Notes under the pieces: generated by a model
Told to the model about the DNA's origin: nothing
Seen by the model: the letters and a program-made list of their open reading frames with translations, nothing else
Database searches by the model: none
Translations under genes and position numbers: made by a program
Shown: in pieces, positions 1 through 14,649 of the stretch
Numbering within the stretch: the first letter of the stretch is position 1
How the letters are laid out: each line of letters opens with the position of its first letter
Source of the DNA: Clavelina lepadiformis
Taxonomy: Eukaryota > Chordata > Ascidiacea > Aplousobranchia > Clavelinidae
DNA length: 64,000 nt
Assembly: GCF_947623445.1 (NCBI RefSeq)
Contig: NC_135243.1
Location: 19,104,479 to 19,168,478, forward strand
Direction: 5' to 3'

Positions 1-3000
1 CAATTTTATTAGCCTGTAATTTGTTTTTTCCAAAAGGCTATTTTAGGTTCCACTGGAATCAGGAAAACTTACAAAGAAGTACAGCATTATCATACTTGAT
101 GAATCTGTAAACTAGTCATCAGTAATCACATAGTGATAATGCATCAGGCTAGCCTAGAAGTAACATGCTTTCCAAAAGTGAACAAAAATGTTTTGTAACC
201 AGCGTTTGCCACTTGGGCACTAAACATAAAAATAAATGTCACATGTACACTAAGTTAAATGTGGCACAAGCCACATACCAAAAAATCTGCAAAGTTGCAT
301 AAATAAATAACTTAAATGCATAATTATATTAAAATTTTTCTTATAAAATTAGCACAAGCAAACATCTTTAATTTATGGTTTTAATTAAATGTCCGCCTTG
401 AATTTTAATCGTCTCTTATTTGGCAAAGCAGCTAACCTCAATGGAAAATATCTACGTAACGTAAAGTTTTAATATGCAGGCATGCAATGCATTTGAATAC
501 TAGATTAGACAATACAGATTCTGATCCTTTAATGTGCCACTCAAAACAAAAACTTTACTTAGCGTTGGTTTGAGCTACAATAGGATTTAAATAAACGGAA
601 TAAATGTAGAGATGTATCAGTGAACAGTTAATGTCAATTCCCAGAATCCTACAAAATTTTAAGCTACATGCCGTACCGTACGCAATGGCCTATGGTACCG
701 TTCACAGTAATCTATTGCGGCCTATGGCAGGGTACCATACGCAGAATGCTACATAGGCTTAAGATACCGTACGTAGAAAGTTAGGTTTACGTTAACCTAA
801 TTTTAAATCAGGCTCAATTTAAATAAGCTTTTGTTTACTACAGTCCTAACTAAGTGCGTTTAATCAATCAACGTCAATTGCTTTAGCTCAAAAAATCTCT
901 AACTAACGCAAAAATCCCGCGCAAATTCAGGCTAAAATTGTCTTGGATACGATAATTGTCTTTTCATTCACGAAAAAATGTGTACGAAAGCCTTCGGCTG
1001 AATCACTCTATGCGTTTTACGTCACAATGTGGGGACCAAATTTTTCAAGACACCGGTTTGGTTTTACGACTCAAACTCTTAAATTCATTTTTAGCTAATT
1101 GTTTTAAAATTTAGCTGCCTTCATTCACTAGTGATTGCATTATTCCTCATAAATTTGTTTTTTAAGTGTTTTATTGGCATTCAGCATCAGACTTCACTCA
1201 CTCAAAACGGTCTCAGAGACTTGAACCTTTGCCTCATCGAGATTACTGAAAACAGTTTTAGCTATTCGTTGTGCGAAGCGCAAATTACTTAGCTAACCTT
1301 TACAATAATTATAACTTATAGCCCATTAAAATAACATGAGCTGAGCGCTGGGCTTGCAATAACGCGGCCTGTGTTCCGTGTTAGATTTCAGGGGACGCTA
1401 CCGTTGTAATGTCTTTGAGCAAGACGTCAAAGACGTTTGAGCCTGTTCAGTGGACCTGGTGGACCATTCCAAATTCGGGCAATACAAAATAATAACAAAA
1501 AAAGGAAACTGTGTAACAATCGGAACTTGCACAAAGACTCTGTAGTCGGAAATTGCAAACAGCTCGATCACCTGGGCTCGAGCGATGAGGAAGCGTCGAC
1601 AGGTTTTTACATAAAACCTTTTTTCAGTCCAAAGATAAAGCTTACCGGCATACTACATTATGCTCAGGAACAATTGATGAACAGGAACTAGTGACAAAAT
1701 CCAAAGGGGTTAAAACGTGCAAGACAACAACAATACAACTATGCTATAATATGTTGGGTTTTATCAGGCTATCATGGCCGCCAACCCAAATTTAAAATTC
1801 TGTCTGCAAAAATTTTAGATAGTCCTATACTGTAATTCATTCTGGCAATTGACAACTTACCCAACAAGTGGCAAGTTGATCATGTTCAAGTGGCAACCAC
1901 AGAATAAATAATGACTTTCTGACACCTTCGAGTTACAACACCCTTCTAAGTATAGAATGTCAATCTTTTCCCGAGTTGCCAGGTGCTTTTTTTATATTTG
2001 TGCACTTTGCGCGCTAATAGTATGTATTGCCATCCCATTCAACCATACTTACAATACTTCTATGTGCATCTTGTTTGCAGCGTTTCCATTTGCTGTGTGT
2101 GCACACACGGTATTGCACAAGCTCAGCTAAAAGAATTTAGTCTAACTGAACAGTTTTTTCTGTTTTCATAAAAATGTGAATTTTATCATTTACTGTATTA
2201 ATATGTATAGATAAAAGTTAAGCAACTAACAGCAATAGTCACGCCGTTTGAGGAATGGGAACTTATACTATCGTAGCAGAAGCAAAACAATTTATGCATC
2301 TTCAATTGTACCTCACTCATCCTGTAACAATAGCCGTCAGAGAGGCTGTCTTCGTGGCAAAGATGTTTCTTGTGTAATACTTCATACAAGTAATATTTCA
2401 AACCAACTTATTTGTTATAGGCCTATACAATAACTGGCAATGTAACGTGTAGCCTAGCAATTTAAAACGTGTAATTTTGAAATAATAAATGTTTTCCAAG
2501 TTTATAGTCGATAAGTAGACGTAAACAAGGAAATAGAGTTCGTAAAGAGGGGCCATGGACCATGGAGTAATCTTCCTACCCCTAAATACGCTAGAAAAGC
2601 TGCAGATTGAAGCTACTGTACACTGAATGCGATAGTTTCGCCGCAAGGCGATGCAGTTGCAAAATGAAATTGCATGCACGCGATTTCATTCCGTCGTCAC
2701 TTGTATTTGCAATTGATGCAATGCATCAAAGCGCACACCTCCCTGACGTCTAACTTAACGTACAAAGATATAGCCAACCCCGGCTTTTACATTCGATAGA
2801 ACAATCGAAATATTTACAGTAGGTATACCCTGTAGCAGTACAAGACTATAAGCAAGTCACATCTCATGATTTGATAATAATCTTTTTCGTGCCGCAATCG
2901 CCTTGAGTGCACAGAAAAAAATGGCGTGGTGTAGTAAGGCGATTAATGCCAAAAGACGTTATTTATTTGAATCGTATTCAGTGTAGGTCTACAGGAACAA

Positions 3001-3971
3001 TTGCTCACTGGCAATAGCGTTACTGATGTCGAAATATTTTGAAGATTCATTTTGATCTTTCGAAGATCCACTAGATCGGGTAGGCTATGTTTTAAATTAA
3101 ATGACGTAGATATAAAGGGTTTTTACAAAGCAAATGATTCGGTGCAAAGCAATAATAGCCTCTCTATATTGAAGACGACATTAATTTCCGTGACAGAATG
3201 ACACAACCAGCTTAATGAAAATTTCACGGATGGAATTACGGTAAAATTTCTGAGATTTTATTTTCGGTACTACAAATTTTCGACATAGGCTAGATCAGTG
3301 GTTTCGCAGTCATGCCTGGTGGAGTACGGAATTGCTCCTAAGCAGTTATATACACGTCTTTCCGATACAATTATTCCGGAAGCCAAATTGAAGTCTTCGG
3401 ATTTCTTCCTATTCTACTCGGTGTTTCGGTGACCTAATATCATCCCGAGGGAGGGTATCGCTAACCAAAATTGCTGGTAAAAACAATTTAGAAGATTCGC
3501 AAGTGTCGACATCTAAAGAGTTACTTGTTTATAGTTAAATACCTGCGCTATGGCGTTTGCGCCATCACATTCCATGTTTTATGTGTGACCAAGTTGGGGT
3601 CATGAGGTGGCAACAAACAATTTATGTAACAGATTTGATGTACAAATGAAAATTAAAGGAACTGTCTAACATTACTGTACTACAGGCTGGCTGTTTAGTT
3701 TAACTATCTAGCAATGTTAAACACTAATGCTGTATTTTACCACAGCTGGCACAAATATTAAACTTTTGCAAAGTTTTCTAGATAGGCATATTAAAATATC
3801 ACGTTGTTATTAAACTATATTTTGGTAAATCGCGACCGAATTTGAATGCACGAGTTGGCAATCTGCATCAATCCACCAGAAACAAGGACGGTGAAAATCA
3901 ATTCCACGAGACGATGAAAGAGCAAAGGGTCCATTTGGCTTATTGAGATTTTGGTAAAATAATAAACACAA
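1..3971. other. Intergenic region, no gene recognised
   Basis: I find no exon of a recognisable protein here. Short open frames exist but none has a motif or plausible splice sites. At 1470-1545 there is a diverged copy of a dispersed repeat seen again at 50855-50935; both contain the string CAATCGGAACTTG. A stretch around 665-775 repeats TACCGTACG-like words. Nothing else is supportable. Confidence 0.4.
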
Positions 3972-6088
<2,117 letters not shown>

Positions 6089-6283
6089 TGTCTAGTTATT
6101 CACCAATATCTGAAATAAGCAAAACACATGGGCTACTTGTTTATTATAATCTATATACCAGCAGCTCCGAATGAAAAGTATGGCAGTATAGTATTTCACA
6201 AGCAATTATGCATGCAAAGATCTTGGCATGATAGTGTATACAGGATTTTCAAACCTTTTCCATTCATTTAATATATTTTAGAC

Positions 6284-6574
6284 CAGGGATGTCCAACCAG
6301 CGGCCCGCCTGGGATTTTTGTGCGGCCCGCTAGTCAATTTCACTCCAAAAGTAGTAATTTGAACTTTGAATCTTAACCTAATTAAAATGTACCAGTCAGC
6401 TTTTAGGGGCGAAGTAATAATATAGTATGGGAGCGACAGGATTATATATAACTATATGACTCGAAGAATTAAAGTACGCGTTTAGTACTTCTTTAAATTT
6501 GATAGGTTCTGCGGCCCATTGAACTATTTCAAGTCATAATGCGGCCCACCATAATAAAAGGTTGAACATCCCTG
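6284..6574. mobile_element. Miniature hAT element, CAGGGATGTCCAACC family, copy 1
   Basis: The ends are CAGGGATGTCCAACC and, inverted, CAGGGATGTTCAACC. The 8-bp target duplication TTTTAGAC is exact on both sides. The interior repeats GCGGCCC words. It is a close relative of the element at 28661-28897. Confidence 0.85.
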
Positions 6575-7216
6575 TTTTAGACGATTAGAGTGCTTTTAAT
6601 GTGAGTTAAACTGAAAATCTGATTGGTGTGACCATAGTTTCCACTATGTGGCGCTATTCTTGAAAAGTACGCAAAGTTACAAATTTTGGTGTGATGATGT
6701 GTGCACTGAAGCCTCAAGCCTGTTTATTAATTATAAATTGACGTTTAGACAGCCAGTTTTTCTTTGTTTATCACAAGTCAGCGTGAAGATAAAAAAATTA
6801 ACGTGCACATTGATGAAGCTAGTGCGTGCAGCTGCCGCACAATATAGTCCACTATGGACCATCACCATCCACACAGTGATTTGGGCCAGTTGATATTGAG
6901 GTGAAGCAAGCACACCCTTACAATATCTTGGGAGTGCAGTTGCCGTGCCTTCAACTATGGAACATCAATAAGTTATTCAGTTAGCCTAGTTGTCAGGTTC
7001 CAGTTTGTCTTGTACTGGTATATAGCTTAACTTAATAACTAATTCACTGTAGAAGTTATTCGTTTTTAGCTGTAACATTTATCGTAATACATTGGACTCG
7101 TCGTAATAACAATTGTTCTCCTTTAACAATTGTGGTGATTAATGAACATACCGTACTGATATTGAACAGTGTCAAGTTCAAATAGGCTAAGCAACTTGTG
7201 CATGCAGTCAATAATC

Positions 7217-7512
7217 CAGTGGTTCCCAAAGTATGGGTAGCGAAGGGCCAAAAAAATGGGACATGCAGAGGCGATGTAAATCTGGTGTGCTTCATAGTTT
7301 TATACAGATTGGACCACATTACCACTGCTTGTCTGTCTGGAGCATAGGTACTTGAGAAGAGTTCATTGCTGACATTAAAAACGAACCTAGCAATTTAGTG
7401 CCAAAATTATTCATTATTTTTTGGTGTAAAAACACTCTGTCTGAGGCTTGGGTCACGAGATGTTCACTAAACTCAGAATTGGGTCGCGCTCCAAAAAGTT
7501 TTCGAACCGCTG
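7217..7512. mobile_element. Miniature hAT element, CAGTGGTTCCCAAAG family
   Basis: The left end CAGTGGTTCCCAAAGTATGG and the inverted right end CAGCGGTTCGAAAACTTTTT form a terminal inverted repeat. Flanks CAATAATC and CACTAATG match at 6 of 8 positions. The interior has GGGTCGCG words like the element at 45722, so the two are related. Confidence 0.65.
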
Positions 7513-9227
7513 CACTAATGAAAGTTTGAACTGTGCGCGGTGGGGATCTTTCAATCGAACTAGGCTTAATCTAATCTTTAATTCTTTTAACTACAGTACG
7601 TCAAAACATTTTCTTAGTTTGACTAAGCAATTGGGACACCAATTTTGCGAATTGATGAGATAGCCTAAGTGACAAGACCCACGAGTAGCCCTGACTGCAA
7701 TTACGGTACACATAAGAGCATCCATGGCTCAATCTGCTCTTACAGTTAGCAATAGCATTAGCAATTACATTACAAGGTGAAGCAAGGTTGCCAAATTTAT
7801 TTTTGTCAAAAAACTAAATTTGCCATAAAAATGCAAATAACGTCTTTGGACGTGCCCAATTTCTTTAAACATGAAATTAAACCTTTCAAATTTCAAAAAT
7901 AAATCTTTTGATTAAAAATTACGAGATTAGATAAACTACTGTAGCAAGTTATAGTAAAATGCAAGTTTTTAGATCTAATCATAAAACGTTACATATTTCA
8001 GAAGAAAATGCAGTGCCAATACTGTCCATCATGAGGAAGTATTAATCCAAAAGTGTAGCTTTTAAAACAAAGCAAGGTTTCAATCAATCAAGATATCTTT
8101 AGAGCAAAACGTCATGCTAAAAGTCCGGAATCGGCAACCCTGAGGTAAGCACGATAAACTTGGGAATAGAGTGCCGAAAAAGGCGGACTGCACAACACGG
8201 AAGATCGACAAAACGATGAAGATATTATATAATTAGAAAAAAATGTGTGCAGCAATTTAACAGAGAAAAAATTTATCAAAGTTAAACGTCAACCCATTGC
8301 ATTTTGTCACCCAATTGAAGAAAAATTCGATTATATCATTTATGCTTATAAATAAAATTTACAAAGAAATATACTAGTTTGATTTGGTATAGCTCCGAAC
8401 CCAAAACTTCCTATGGTTTCATCGGTGCGTTAGAAAATGGTGGTAATGGACATTGAACAGCGTTACCATTAAAAAAACATAATTTAGTTTGGATTGACTT
8501 TAGGGGCCAAATTTGATATTGCAGATAACTTATAGAATCCAATACAAACATTGACAATATTAAACTTTTTGTGCTAAGTGAAAGTAAATTTATTGGTTTG
8601 CTGTGCGGTTAGTCGTGGCATAAGACTCGTTCAACTCTTGTTTAACTAACAACTAGCGTTATTAGTATGTAAATGCATATACATTGTAAGCAGAGATAAA
8701 TAAACAATATACTGCACAATACTAACAAAACAGATTTGAAATAATGATGTGATTTTATTGAATAAACAGGAAACAAAACGTCTAAAAAGAAACCAGGAAA
8801 GGTGAAACATAGCATTTATCAAACTGGGAATAAACCAATTGAAAATAACATTTACGTGTTAGCTTTTGAAGCTGATCAACCTAGATCAATCAACAAGAAA
8901 AACCTGATAATTTTTAAACTATATTCATATCTTATTAAGTTATGTATTTTTAATGGAAACACTATTTACCGTCGATGTATTACTGCCAATGTTCATTACC
9001 GTTTATCATTATACCATTAACGCCATTTTCAGCGTGTCTGTTTCATCTTGGTGAAAACACTGCGTTTATTAGATACCTTGTTGCTAATCGTAACCTAATT
9101 GTATATTTGTTGTTAAAGTAAGACAGAATTAAGCGTATTCATAGAATTATAGCCAATAATTAGGTTAAGCAGCCGTTTCTATTCTTGTGGCTTTTTAAAT
9201 TTAGGAGCATTTTCGAGAAATCCCCAA

Positions 9228-9299
9228 AAATACCTGGCGCAACGGTAGCGCGTCTGATTCCATATCATAAGGTTGCGTGTTCAAATCACGTCGTCGTTA
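9228..9299 (+). pseudogene. tRNA-Trp pseudogene
   Basis: This 72-nt block aligns base for base with the intact tRNA-Trp about 400 bp downstream. The D arm (GCGC/GCGC), the T arm with loop TTCAAAT and a CCA anticodon are kept. The acceptor stem has lost several pairs and the anticodon stem carries one mismatch, so a functional cloverleaf is unlikely. The sequence after it also resembles that after the intact gene, so the pair arose by local duplication. Confidence 0.75.
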
Positions 9300-9627
9300 C
9301 ATTATCTTTTCAACCAGGTTGCATGTCGAGTTTCGACAGTGATTTGCACAAATTCGTGTTAACAGCGTTTGGGTTGGTTCAGTATTGTAACCGCTTGTTT
9401 AAAGTTGTGCAAATTGTGAAACTTGCACAAAATATTTTCAAACATGAAGAACAAATGGCGTTGATATTAAAAAAAAAATTTCGCATGAAAACTTTTGATT
9501 GGAAGGTTCTTTTTTTGCTAACCGGAAATGTGTAGTTTCAACAAAACTAATCCCTAGCCCATACATGACGTCATTTACACGTTTGTGGGCTTTATACTTT
9601 TAACAGCATCTTCTTGGGGTTCGACAT

Positions 9628-9699
9628 GACTCCGTGGCGCAACGGTAGCGCGTCTGACTCCAGATCAGAAGGTTGCGTGTTTAAATCACGTCGGGGTCA
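9628..9699 (+). tRNA. tRNA-Trp (anticodon CCA)
   Basis: A complete 72-nt cloverleaf. Acceptor GACTCCG pairs with CGGGGTC (one T-G wobble), D stem GCGC with GCGC, anticodon stem TCTGA with TCAGA around loop CTCCAGA, and T stem GCGTG with CACGT. The discriminator base is A. The T loop is TTTAAAT where TTCAAAT is usual, which departs from the standard B box at one base. Confidence 0.88.
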
Positions 9700-9859
9700 C
9701 AAAGTTTTTTAACCAGATTACGATTTTACAATGTGGTTTGCACAACCTAAAGTTTTAACCTAAGCCTTGTTTCCATGTACGAATCCGGTAAATCCCCACA
9801 TGAAGAGCGAGAAATCTCGTCTTTAAAATTTCCTTGATCACTCATCAACGTGGCCTGCG

Positions 9860-10924
9860 CTCATAGGATTCGCGCACCTACCAGACAAATTGCAAACGTA
9901 GGAACGTATTACTTGGGTGAGTGGATCTGATAACGTAATAGCTCATATTTTCAAGCTTAGGTCTCATGCATGACATAAAAATAAAATTTGGAATGTTCTA
10001 TAATTACAAAATCAAATATTCTCCAAGTGTAAGAGATCGAGCAAAATGTTGGTATTGCAACGGAGAATTACAAAATTGGGAGAGAGATGACGATCCATGG
10101 GAACAGCACGCCAAGTGGTTTCCATTTTAAGTTGAATTTTCTGTATCAATGTAAGACTTTGGCAGATTTGGCTTTTGTATGATTTTTATGCTTAACAAAC
10201 TTCCATCCTCTGCCCAGGTGCGAGTTCGTTCTTCAGCAAAAAGGTCCAGATTATCTTCATGGAATTGTCTTTCGATTCCCCAATCTAAGAAGACCGACAA
10301 TTCGGAATCCAACAAATCCAAATCAACTCAGGAATATTCAATCAGGACCGATGTAAACCTCATTAAGTCGTGTTCTTGATTGTCATCTTGGTTTATTATT
10401 TGTTGTTATTCATTTATTTGTTTAGTTTACTAAACGAACATCGAAATGATGCCTCCGAAATCATCGATCCCAGGAAAGAGGTAAGATAATCTAGTGAGGA
10501 AAGTTGATAAAGAGATGTCTTCGTCAGAACTGGTGGAGCAAGCAAATCTAATGGGATTCGACGAAAGAATGATAAAAAATACTTTCAAAACGTGAAGCTT
10601 TGTAATTGATTTATGTTTCTGTCAAGAAAGTTGTCCTATTGTTTTAAAAAGTGTATTAGATTAAAGTTATTAATAAATTTGAAAACCGATCTTTGTACAG
10701 GAAATACGAAGCCACTGGCAATAGATTTTCAAGGATTAAAATTCTCGTTGAGTCTATTCTTGCGATGAGGGAAGAATCTGCATCCAATAGATCTGATAGA
10801 TCCAATAGATCCAATAGATTCCATGCGGATATATTGCTTGTTGTGTTGGTTGCGCTGAAAACGCATTGACTTGTCCCATTTGTCGTTTGTGAGTTCGAGA
10901 AAAAGTCCGATTTTTTATTGTTTA
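9860..10924 (+). pseudogene. Inhibitor-of-apoptosis (BIRC/XIAP-type) relic
   Basis: Pieces appear in XIAP order: a BIR domain, a UBA-like helix region, then a RING tail. BIR: APTRQIANVGTYYLGE near 9878, then [14 protein letters not shown] and [11 protein letters not shown] at 10036-10130, then after an apparent intron CEFVLQQKGPDYLHG from about 10218. The zinc ligands Cys, Cys, His, Cys are thus all represented. UBA-like: SSELVEQANLMGFDERMI at about 10515-10575. A spacer KYEATGNRFSRIKILVESIL follows an AG near 10700. The RING is only its second half (CGYIACCVGCAENALTCPIC at 10824-10890). The His of the usual CGH is Tyr, the first half is missing and replaced by GATCCAATA-type repeats, and a stop follows CPICRL. 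In-frame stops and shifts also occur in the BIR part. An active IAP would block caspases and ubiquitinate targets; this copy looks dead. I am confident of the family, less so of exon borders. Confidence 0.7.
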
Positions 10925-13900
10925 AAGCAAAAATTTGTGGAATTTAAGTACCACTTTCGTAAATTATTTTCTTGCTTTTTCAATTACATTTCAATGTGAA
11001 CGATTTTAGAAGATCTTAATTTTATTTTTGAATTTAGTATTATATAAGACTATATGATAAATTTATTAACATACGTTTAGGCATTTTCTGTGCTTGTTTG
11101 AAATTGTGCTTCGCTTTCCTGCTTTTAGGATTTTAGTTTACAGTAATTGGCAACAATCTATTGAGGGATCAGACGGATTCTTTTGAAATTTAAATCAACG
11201 CCGCACTCTGGTGATTTTAAGTTAAGTGTGAACCATATTTAGAGCGCCACCTTGCGTTATCTTCACAATTGATTCAGTTACAAAAATCATCGCTGGCTGG
11301 CAGTACGACTACATTCAAAACTTTTCAATTTAATTTTTTTTTTAAAAAGCTTGCATTGTGGTGTTTTGCTGGAATTTCCCAAAGATCCTTTTTAAGTCGG
11401 ATCATGTGAGATGGGTATAAAGTACGCGCTATACCTACAGACGCTCTTAAAGGCAACAAACGCTTGATAAGTAACGAAATGCGCCAATAAGGAAAGTATA
11501 AACAGTTGAACATGTATTAAGATTGTTACAATATTATAATTCGCTAAATAGCCATTTGTTCATCACCGTTGCGCAATATGCGCTTCGCGATCGTCATAAC
11601 TTGAAATCATCTTCCTCTGGCTACTCTCCAAGCTTTCAAGGAAAAGCATGAAAAGCAAACTTATATTCACGATCAATAAGCGTTAGTCTTAAAATATACA
11701 TTAGTTTCTATTAGAATTATACTAACAAATATATCAAATTGAAACGTTTAAAAGGTCTGTAAACGCACACATCCAGTATGCTTGTGCCTTTTAACAGGTT
11801 TAGTGATGATAATACAACACACTGAAGAATTAAAATACACTTAGTAGCTCATAAAAGTGGGTTACAAAATTTGTCGATCAGCAAAACAAAAACTCCAACG
11901 CTTAAATGACATGCTTTAAAATACATTCTCTTGAAGGAATTTCGTAAAATCACGCAGCAACAGTTTGCAGAAGTTTCGTAAACAAAGCCCTAGATTTCGG
12001 CTCGCTTGACTGATAATTAATTGTCTGTTACAGGATTACTTTCCTGGTTTCAGCGCAAGAAACATTGTTAAAATCAACACATGCTTGGAGGAATCGAGTC
12101 GACGTTTTTGCAAGAGATTTTTCTGAAATGTTACAAAAGGTATTTTTCAGCAGGGCAACCGTGAAACGTCCAACGCCAAACATTCTATTTGGAATTTCAA
12201 ACTAATTCAAAGCAAAACCGAATGTTGAAAGGAAGGTTTTATTGACAAGTTATATACACTCCTGGTCGTTTGCGGTATTTTTGAACGTATTATTAGTTTT
12301 ATTAACGTATTATAGAACGTAGTTAACGTATCATTAGAACGTAAGATTAGTGATGTGTGAAGGACGTATCACCAGCATTTCGGCTGTCATAAACAGATAT
12401 AGACGTCTGAACTTGAAGCTGTAACTTTGTACAAAGGCTTTAACTCGGCATAAAAATTCTTTCATCGTTAAGAACGACATTAGAACATAATTTTAAATGC
12501 TGAGTTTATAATTAATCTTTCCAATTTTGTAATTAATATAAATTTGTGTGTCTCGGAGCCATTACACATCGGTTTTCCACATTTTTAAAACTCAAGCTTG
12601 ATCGATTTTGGGTAAACGGAGATACTTGAAGCATTTTTTATATTGTATTGTCTGAACTTGGAATTGTTCATCTATGCCACTGAACAGGAGCATGCATCGT
12701 TAATTCGTTGTTCAAGGGTAGCGTCAAGGATAGCGTCAATGTTCCATTACAATGGTAGTGTCGCTGGGTGTTTCGGACACGGTTTGTATATTTTTCAGCC
12801 CAGGAATCGAACTATAGCCACTTCACCAGCAAAGCCGACTTGTGTGTACTTCTGTGCAATTATGCAAAACAGTGATGAAGTTAAAAAACTCCTCAAATGA
12901 ATATATAACATAAAACCCTATGAAATACGTTTGAAATGAATTTATGCATAGGTAAGTAGTAAGCAGGTGAGCCAAAGAAACCCACAGCAAAGTAAAGATT
13001 AGCGTTGTGTGTAAGACGTAACGTGGACGTATTTCAGCAGTCGTGAACAGATGCAGACGTCTGAAGTTTAAATTGCAATTATTAGGGCAACCAGTTTTTT
13101 GACCTAAAAAGTTTAAATTTTGACCTTATTTTGACCTAAAAAGTTTAAATTTTGACCTAAAAAAATTGCGCAACTTTCTAATCTAAAGCTGCATTTAAAA
13201 TTGACAAAACGCTTTTCTAGTGTTGACTTTTTTTCGTTTCTGCGTATTAAGATTGACAACTTGCAGTTTCAAATACAATGCCTTCACATCGTGACGTCAC
13301 CAGACGCGCTGAAAGGCCTTCCCTCTCTTTGTGGCTTTGGTTCTAAGTATAATTTGGGGCACTGGAATTGTTTGCGGTACAAGAAAAGAGAAAAACGGAA
13401 GAATAATATTACAAAATGGTTACAAAATTACAAGTTTAATAGATTTTGACCTAAAAGAAACAATTTGACCGTATTTTGACCTAACGTAACATTTTGACTT
13501 TATATTGACCTAATAACTTCTATACTACACGTCGTACAAAGCTGAAATTTGTTTTGTGCTTGTTTGATAGCATTCTGAGCAGGTTTAAAAAAAATTGACC
13601 ATATTGAATTTTGGTTGCCCTAGTAATTATTAACGGATGGTACAACTATAGGTAAGGAATTTCCTTCATTCATAGTTAAGTTCGAACATTCGTCATTTAC
13701 AAAAGCAGTTTTTAGCAACAGTCTTATATCAGAATATAACCATACGGTATAGAAAAGTTTTTTAACTTCCTCCATATAAACTATACAGCAAGCAATATAT
13801 TAAACATAAACACGACCGTCGAATAACACCAGCGCAAACTGGAAACATTGAGTTGGCTGGGAATTTATTAAAACACAAAAACTATAAACCCGTTTGAGAG

Positions 13901-14649
13901 TGAAAATAATGAGCCTGGATTTGGAGAACTACTTGTTAATAACTAATAAAAGAAATTAGAATTCAACAGTCGCGCCTAGCTCTAAGTTTATACCGCTACA
14001 AAGTTATATTTTTTATCGCAATTTGTCGGTAAATGTTTATCATTAGTCTTAATGTTTTTGGTATATAAGGTCGTGTAAAGTAAATTTCTGTTTTGGCAGT
14101 TTTGTGAAGCTTTTGTAGGTTTTGAAGATAGAATAATTTGTCCGTTTGAACTTTGATTCAGGGTTGGAAACCAGCCTTACATTGTTAAACCAAAACTGAA
14201 AATATAAGCCCAAACAAGACGTGAAGCCGATATAATTTATTTGAAGCCCGAACTGGGCCCTGACTGGAAATTTTACTGAATGAATCAAAGTCATCTTTTG
14301 ATGCCATTTATGAACTCTCATCATTTTCTAAGTTGCGCGTTCCGCTCTACGCGAGGTTTTTAGGACTCTGCGCGCGTGCAAGTTCATGTAATGTAAAGAA
14401 AGTGAAATTTTGTTCAAACTTAAGTACGACCCGAAAAGCCCGACTCGACTTACTACGCTGCTGTCACTGTTTTGACTTCCTCCTTATATAGGAAGCATTA
14501 TGGTAAACATAAGCACTACCGGCCAATAATATCATCACTGCATGACGGTCCATATGCGATTATGCATCCTTAAATACTTCACATAATAGGCTTGAAGGGC
14601 TTGTTCATGGATTAATGCTTTTGTAAGCGAGATAGAATCAGATTTAAAA
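10925..14649. other. Intergenic region with a duplicated segment and one hAT miniature
   Basis: No gene recognised. A segment at about 12340-12435 is repeated in diverged form at about 12995-13080; both contain CAGACGTCTGAA or TAGACGTCTGAA. The second copy is interrupted by the hAT miniature at 13083-13622. Confidence 0.4.
13083..13622. mobile_element. Miniature hAT element with internal TTTTGACCT arrays
   Basis: The ends are TAGGGCAACCA and its exact inverse TGGTTGCCCTA. Flanks GCAATTAT and GTAATTAT form a 7/8 target duplication. Inside, both halves repeat the word TTTTGACCTTATTTTGACCTAA in variant form (13098-13160 and 13445-13515). A 540-bp element without a credible transposase. The element at 39019-40113 shares the TAGGGC end and the internal words. 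Confidence 0.8.

Larger units (their letters stand above)
6089..9227. other. Intergenic region with two hAT miniatures
   Basis: Between NDUFAB1 and the tRNA pair I see only two miniature transposons (6284-6574 and 7217-7512) and unassigned AT-rich sequence. A short lysine-rich frame at about 8770-8801, preceded by AG and followed by GT, looks like a possible small exon, but I cannot connect it to anything. Confidence 0.4.

Noticed and set aside
9185-9535. 116-codon open frame on the plus strand
   Set aside because: It runs straight through the tRNA-Trp pseudogene and has no protein motif.
12643-12900. 85-codon open frame on the plus strand
   Set aside because: No motif, no splice context and no relative elsewhere in the window.
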